A DNA stretch of 9,903 nt from DASUSF01 sp036375275 (lineage in GTDB: Bacteria > Pseudomonadota > Alphaproteobacteria > Geminicoccales > Geminicoccaceae): assembly GCA_036375275.1 (NCBI GenBank), contig DASUSF010000402.1:1-9903 (forward strand). Direction: 5' to 3'. Below the pieces are notes generated by a model. That model was not told the DNA's origin and searched no databases. It saw only the letters and a list, made by a program, of their open reading frames with translations. Position numbers and translations under genes: made by a program. Shown here in pieces: positions 6,436-9,903 of the stretch; within the stretch, counting starts at the first letter, position 1; each line of letters opens with the position of its first letter.

Positions 6436-6471
6436 TCCAGTGGTGAAGCCCGAGCCTCGGGCGCGTGCCCG

Positions 6472-8205
6472 TCAGCCGCCGGTCGAGGGCTGGTTGGCCT
6501 CGCCGCCCGGCGAGTCGGCGTCGGTCCCGCCGCCGCTCTCGGCGGTCCGCGTGATGGTCCAGATCACGCCCGACTTCGGCACCGTGTAGAACGGCGTCGG
6601 CATGGCGAAGTCGGTGTACACCTCGCCGTAGTCGACCACGTACATGGTGCTCCCGTCGTTGCTGAACACGACGTCGTTCGGGCGCTCGAGGCCGCCCTTG
6701 TTCTCCTCCTCCTGATACGCGTTCGGGCCCATCTCGATGTTGCGCGCGAACAGCTCCCACTTGACCCCGGCGGGCTCGAGGAAGTGCACCTGGAGGATCG
6801 CCGGCCAGGTCGGGACCAGGCTCTCCGGGCCGGTGTCGAGGATGCCGTAGACCGCGCCGAACAGGTCGTTGTCGGCGCCGAAGCCGCCGGCCGACCAGGC
6901 GACGCCGTCGATCGGGTTGTTGGTGTCCCACTCCAGGATCGGGTTGATGTAGCCGTCCGGGTTGGGGTTGGCGATGATGTGCGGCACGCCGCGCACCCCG
7001 TCGACGTGGGCCTGGAAGCGGTAGGGCACCATCTCGGGGACGAACGGCTCCTCGCCGATGTAGAGCTGCGGGTGCGGCCGGTCGACCGGGCTGCCCTCGT
7101 AGTGGGTCCAGCCGAAGCGCTTGCCGGAGACGAACAGGAAGCCTTCCTTGTCGGGGAAGCCCGCGTCCTGGCCCATCTCGGTCACCAGCCAGAGCTTCTC
7201 GGCGCCGTTCGCGATCCGCCGGTTGCCGAGGTCGTTGGCGCCGTTGTCGGAGACCGCGAGCGCGCTCTCGAAGCGCGACCCCTCGGGCCCGAACTCGATG
7301 CCCGACTGGTTGCGGAAGCCGTAGGCGTAGACCTCCATGTCCTCGTGGGCGTAGATCCCGTCGTCGCCCTGGGCGTCGAAGGCGACCCGCATCACCGAGC
7401 CGCCGCACGGCACCTTCGCCTTGATCTCCATCCCGGGCTCGGCGGGCACGCCGACCGGGAGGAAGCCGCCGGTGAGCCGCCCGTCGGAGCTCTTGACGTT
7501 GAGGCCGGTGTGGACGATGTCGCGGCACGGCGGGTCGTGCGGCGTGGTGCCGAGGCCTTCGCTGTCGTGCTGCACCCAGAACGGGTCGTTCGGGATGTCG
7601 GTCCAGCCGTGGTTGTCGGGATCGGCGAAGCCGGTGTTCGAGGGCAGCCCGAGCGCGAAGTAGAGATGGCCGTCCCGGCAGGTGACGCCGCCGTTCCGGT
7701 GGTCGCCGATGAACAGGTCCTTGATGATCAGCTTCGGCTCGCCCTCGACGCCGTCGACCTCCCAGATCTTCTCGGCATATTCGGGCACGTAGACCTTGCC
7801 GTTCTCGGGGCAGTACGAGAGCTCGTTCATCACCGAGGTGAAGACGCCCTTGCCGATCTCGTTCCTGAGGGTGCCGTCCGGGCCGTAGACCTTGATGTGC
7901 GGCTCCTCGAACTGGTCGGCGTCGGGGCTGCCGAGGAGCGGCGGCGACACCACCACCCAGAGGTTGCCGTCGCCGTCGACGGTCGCCGCCGAGGGCGCGG
8001 ACAGGCCCTCGACGAAGACCCCGACCTCGTAGCCGTCGGGCACCACGACCTTGGAGGGGTCGGGCGGAACCGCGACCCGCTTCTCCCAGCCGCCGGATTC
8101 ACCGGTCCCCTGCATGTCGGCGAGGGCAGGAAAGGACAGCGCGAGCGCCGAGGCGCCCGCGAGCGCGAGACGCCCCGCGAGCACGGAGTGCGTTCTGGTT
8201 CTCAA
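6472..8205 (-). CDS. Exported PQQ-type sugar (glucose/sorbosone) dehydrogenase-like beta-propeller, divergent
   Basis: This 577-residue secreted protein is probably a quinoprotein dehydrogenase acting in the periplasm on an unknown sugar or alcohol. Residues 1-29 are a signal peptide (MRTRTHSVLAGR, an Ala/Leu core, cleavage after ALA). The propeller carries family marks: the opening GYEVGVFVEGLSAPSA, His169 in DHRNGGVTCRDGHLYFALG, Arg298-Asn299 in AYGFRNQSGIEFGPEG, EMGQDAGFPDKEGF (343-356) with FGWTHYEG (364-371), and RPNDVVFSNDGSTMYVVDYG near the end. The last 20 residues are a Gly/Ser/Asp-rich tail. It is longer than soluble glucose dehydrogenases because of an insert at about 195-268 containing Cys227 and Cys267. 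Translation starts at TTG 8205, supported by GGGAGG five nt upstream. It follows the cytochrome gene by 61 nt and probably shares its transcript. PQQ use is inferred. A non-enzymatic propeller is possible. Confidence 0.82.
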   Translation of the reverse strand: MRTRTHSVLAGRLALAGASALALSFPALADMQGTGESGGWEKRVAVPPDPSKVVVPDGYEVGVFVEGLSAPSAATVDGDGNLWVVVSPPLLGSPDADQFEEPHIKVYGPDGTLRNEIGKGVFTSVMNELSYCPENGKVYVPEYAEKIWEVDGVEGEPKLIIKDLFIGDHRNGGVTCRDGHLYFALGLPSNTGFADPDNHGWTDIPNDPFWVQHDSEGLGTTPHDPPCRDIVHTGLNVKSSDGRLTGGFLPVGVPAEPGMEIKAKVPCGGSVMRVAFDAQGDDGIYAHEDMEVYAYGFRNQSGIEFGPEGSRFESALAVSDNGANDLGNRRIANGAEKLWLVTEMGQDAGFPDKEGFLFVSGKRFGWTHYEGSPVDRPHPQLYIGEEPFVPEMVPYRFQAHVDGVRGVPHIIANPNPDGYINPILEWDTNNPIDGVAWSAGGFGADNDLFGAVYGILDTGPESLVPTWPAILQVHFLEPAGVKWELFARNIEMGPNAYQEEENKGGLERPNDVVFSNDGSTMYVVDYGEVYTDFAMPTPFYTVPKSGVIWTITRTAESGGGTDADSPGGEANQPSTGG

Positions 8206-8216
8206 TCGGACCTCCC
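8203..8216 (-). promoter_or_regulatory. Strong ribosome binding site that fixes a TTG start
   Basis: On the minus strand, GGGAGG (8211-8216) is followed after 5 nt by TTG (8203-8205), which opens a clean signal peptide. No ATG or GTG in a comparable position would keep the full basic n-region, so the rare TTG start is preferred. Confidence 0.75.
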
Positions 8217-8266
8217 TGATGTTGGGCGGACCGGTCGCCCCGCCGGGCGCCGCCGCTTCAGCCTCC

Positions 8267-8656
8267 TCAGTAGGTCGGCAGCGTGCGGATGTGGGCGATG
8301 ATGTCCTTGATCTCGGCCTCGGACAGCGTCCCGCCCCACGCCGGCATGTAGCTGCTCTTGCCGACCGCGACGCCCCCTTCCGCGATCACTGTAAACAAAT
8401 AGGTGTCGGGAAGGAACTCGATGTAGTCCTTTTTGGTGAGGTTGCCGATGTGCGGCATGAAGGTGTGGGCGCCGCCGCGGCCGTCCTCGCCGTGGCAGCC
8501 GCGGCAGTAGCGCTTGTACAGCCCGGCGCCGGCATCGGGATCGCCGCCCTCGAAGCGCTCGATCCCTTCCGGAGCCTCCTGGGCAGCGTCGGCCGCGCCG
8601 AAGGCGAGGGCCGAGGCGATCGCGAGTATCCCCGCCCGCGTCCTGATGCTGGTCAT
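8267..8656 (-). CDS. Small periplasmic monohaem cytochrome c
   Basis: This 129-residue class I c-type cytochrome is exported by a signal peptide (residues 1-24, cleavage after ADA). The haem-binding CRGCH is at 51-55, with His55 as proximal ligand, and Met104 in SSYMPAWGGTLSEAEIKDII is the likely distal ligand. The C-terminal helix IIAHIRTL is typical. It lies between two PQQ-type dehydrogenase genes on the same strand, 85 nt after one and 61 nt before the other, which makes it the likely electron acceptor of one or both. This is inference from gene order. The ATG at 8656 is preceded by GGAGGGG about 10 nt upstream. Confidence 0.94.
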   Translation of the reverse strand: MTSIRTRAGILAIASALAFGAADAAQEAPEGIERFEGGDPDAGAGLYKRYCRGCHGEDGRGGAHTFMPHIGNLTKKDYIEFLPDTYLFTVIAEGGVAVGKSSYMPAWGGTLSEAEIKDIIAHIRTLPTY

Positions 8657-8741
8657 TCCGGTTGATCCCCTCCCTGGTCCGTCCGGCTCCGGGGTTTAGG
8701 GCCGATCGGCGGCAGTGGCCAGCCCCCGGGACGGGGCGGGC

Positions 8742-9903
8742 TCAATGGACGCTGCTCACCTCCACGGCCGCGGCACTCGCGGGCACGACCTTGAACACCC
8801 GGCCGCCGAACTTGTCGGGGCCGGTCCGCTCGGAGGCCATGATGTAGAGCTCGCCCTCGGCGTCCTCGCCGAAGCCGAGGACGAAGTTCACGAACGGCTC
8901 GCCCGCGATCTCGAGCGGGCCCCAGTCCCAGCTGCCGTCCGCCGCCCGCTCGGCCACGAACAGGGCCGGACCGATCTCGTCCCTGGCCGCCGCCCAGTCG
9001 CCGAACACGTAGTGCCCCTGGAGCTCCGGAATTGCGTCGCCGCGGTAGACGTAGCCGCCGGTGACCGAGCGCCCGACGCAGTCCTCCTGGTAGGCGCAGT
9101 TCACGTAGGCGATGGCGGGGAGCGTGAGGCCGCTCCGGTCGCAGTCGTCGCCGATGTTCTGCCACTCGTCCGCCATGTTGAAGCAGACCGGCCCCTCCAT
9201 GATCGGCCAGCCGTGGTTCTCGCCCGCCCGGACCGGTCCCGCCTCCTCGTAGTTGCTCTGGCCGACGTCGCCGCAGAACAGCAGGCCCTCGCCGCCGCGG
9301 TCGATGGTGCAGCGGAACGGGTTGCGGAAGCCGAGGGCGAAGACCTCGGGGCGGTAGAAGTCGTCGTCGACGAACGGGTTGTCCTTCGGGATCCGGTAAG
9401 GGTGCCCGGAGACGTCGATCCGAAGGATCTTGCCGAGCAGCATGTCCTTGTCCTGGGCGTAGGGCGTCGCGTCGCCGTAGAGGTCGTAGTTGAGGCCGCC
9501 GTCGCCGACGCTGATCATCAGGTAGCCCTGGTGGTCGAAGGCGAGCGAGCCGCCGTTGTGCATCCACATCGGATGGTCGATCTCGAGGACGATGCGCTCG
9601 GAATCGGGGTCCGCCCGGTTCGGATCGTCGGGATCGATCCGGAACTCGCTGATCCGGGCGGTGTGGTTCCAGCCGTCCGGCGCGCCGTCCCGCAGCGGCG
9701 CGCTGTAATGGACGTAGAAGCGCTGGTTCTCGGCGAAGTCGGGATGGAAGGCGATGCCGAGCACGCCCCGCTCGTCGAAGCCGGGGTCGAACAGCGACAT
9801 CCGCGGGCGCAGGTCGAGGAAGGGCGGCTCGAGCAGCCGGCCGTCGGCGTCGATGATCCTGATCCAGCCGGTCTGCTCGACCACGAAACGACGCGGATCG
9901 CCG
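8742..9903 (-). CDS. PQQ-dependent sugar dehydrogenase (GSDH family), N-terminus outside window
   Basis: 386 residues are visible. The frame is already open at the window edge and reads GDPRRFVVEQTGWIRI, the usual beginning of blade 1 in this family, so the gene continues upstream with the signal peptide missing. A GTG at 9884 is internal, not the start. Counting from the first visible residue, marks of soluble quinoprotein glucose/sorbosone dehydrogenases are GVLGIAFHPDF (46-56), His115-Asn116-Gly-Gly followed by MISVGDGG, ALGFRNPFRCTID with Arg193-Asn194, GDVGQSNYEEAG (211-222) with NHGWPIMEG, and TGGYVYRGDAIPELQGHYVF. The enzyme would oxidise a sugar or sugar-like substrate in the periplasm with PQQ and Ca2+. 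Several Cys residues at 240-275 may form disulphides. It is the first visible gene of a run followed by a cytochrome c and a second propeller. Confidence 0.93.
   Translation of the reverse strand, partial: GDPRRFVVEQTGWIRIIDADGRLLEPPFLDLRPRMSLFDPGFDERGVLGIAFHPDFAENQRFYVHYSAPLRDGAPDGWNHTARISEFRIDPDDPNRADPDSERIVLEIDHPMWMHNGGSLAFDHQGYLMISVGDGGLNYDLYGDATPYAQDKDMLLGKILRIDVSGHPYRIPKDNPFVDDDFYRPEVFALGFRNPFRCTIDRGGEGLLFCGDVGQSNYEEAGPVRAGENHGWPIMEGPVCFNMADEWQNIGDDCDRSGLTLPAIAYVNCAYQEDCVGRSVTGGYVYRGDAIPELQGHYVFGDWAAARDEIGPALFVAERAADGSWDWGPLEIAGEPFVNFVLGFGEDAEGELYIMASERTGPDKFGGRVFKVVPASAAAVEVSSVH

Noticed and set aside
6784..8301. A 505-codon + strand frame opposite the second dehydrogenase
   Set aside because: It is a Val/Asp/Arg/Gly-rich shadow with no domain. 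The minus strand encodes a coherent signal peptide and propeller.
8657..8741. GC-rich inverted repeat between the first dehydrogenase and the cytochrome gene
   Set aside because: Only about five consecutive pairs form and no T run follows, so I do not call a terminator. Read-through into the cytochrome gene is more likely.

Overview
The window is a GC-rich (roughly 70% by eye), densely coded chromosomal segment. The codon use, the double L,D-transpeptidase content, the PAS-GGDEF-EAL architecture and the AbrB-type vapB/vapC pair fit a free-living proteobacterium, most likely an alphaproteobacterium. That placement is inference: there is no rRNA or marker gene here. I see no tRNA, rRNA, CRISPR array, insertion sequence or phage gene.

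Layout. (1) 1-78: the C-terminal tail of an unidentified + strand gene. (2) 87-2313: a cell-envelope neighbourhood. It holds a small exported YkuD-type L,D-transpeptidase resembling the YafK/DpaA group (- strand, 87-602), a divergent ErfK/YbiS-like L,D-transpeptidase with an N-terminal LysM-like segment (+ strand, 696-1652), a 385-bp gap with a strong hairpin, and a 91-residue alanine-zipper lipoprotein of the Lpp/OprI type ending in Arg-Lys (- strand, 2038-2313). (3) 2661-5546: one 961-residue membrane sensor with the order six TM segments, PAS, coiled coil, PAS, GGDEF, EAL, carrying intact catalytic motifs in both c-di-GMP domains. (4) 5700-6336: an overlapping AbrB-type antitoxin and PIN-domain toxin pair with palindromes over the antitoxin start. 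(5) 6472-9903: a - strand run of three genes, a PQQ-type soluble sugar dehydrogenase (5' end beyond the window), a small periplasmic monohaem cytochrome c, and a second, more divergent 577-residue PQQ-type propeller. It reads as a periplasmic oxidation module in which the dehydrogenases could pass electrons to the cytochrome.

How the parts may work together. The envelope genes suggest a linked set: a lipoprotein with a C-terminal lysine that could be joined to peptidoglycan, an ErfK-like enzyme that could make the link, and a YafK-like enzyme that could remove it. This is the most interesting hypothesis in the window, but it rests on family knowledge plus proximity, because the lipoprotein is not in an operon with either enzyme. 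The dehydrogenase/cytochrome cluster is the second item worth attention, because two unlike propellers flank one cytochrome and the substrates are unknown. Otherwise the window contains recognisable families, and nothing in it clearly demonstrates an undescribed system.
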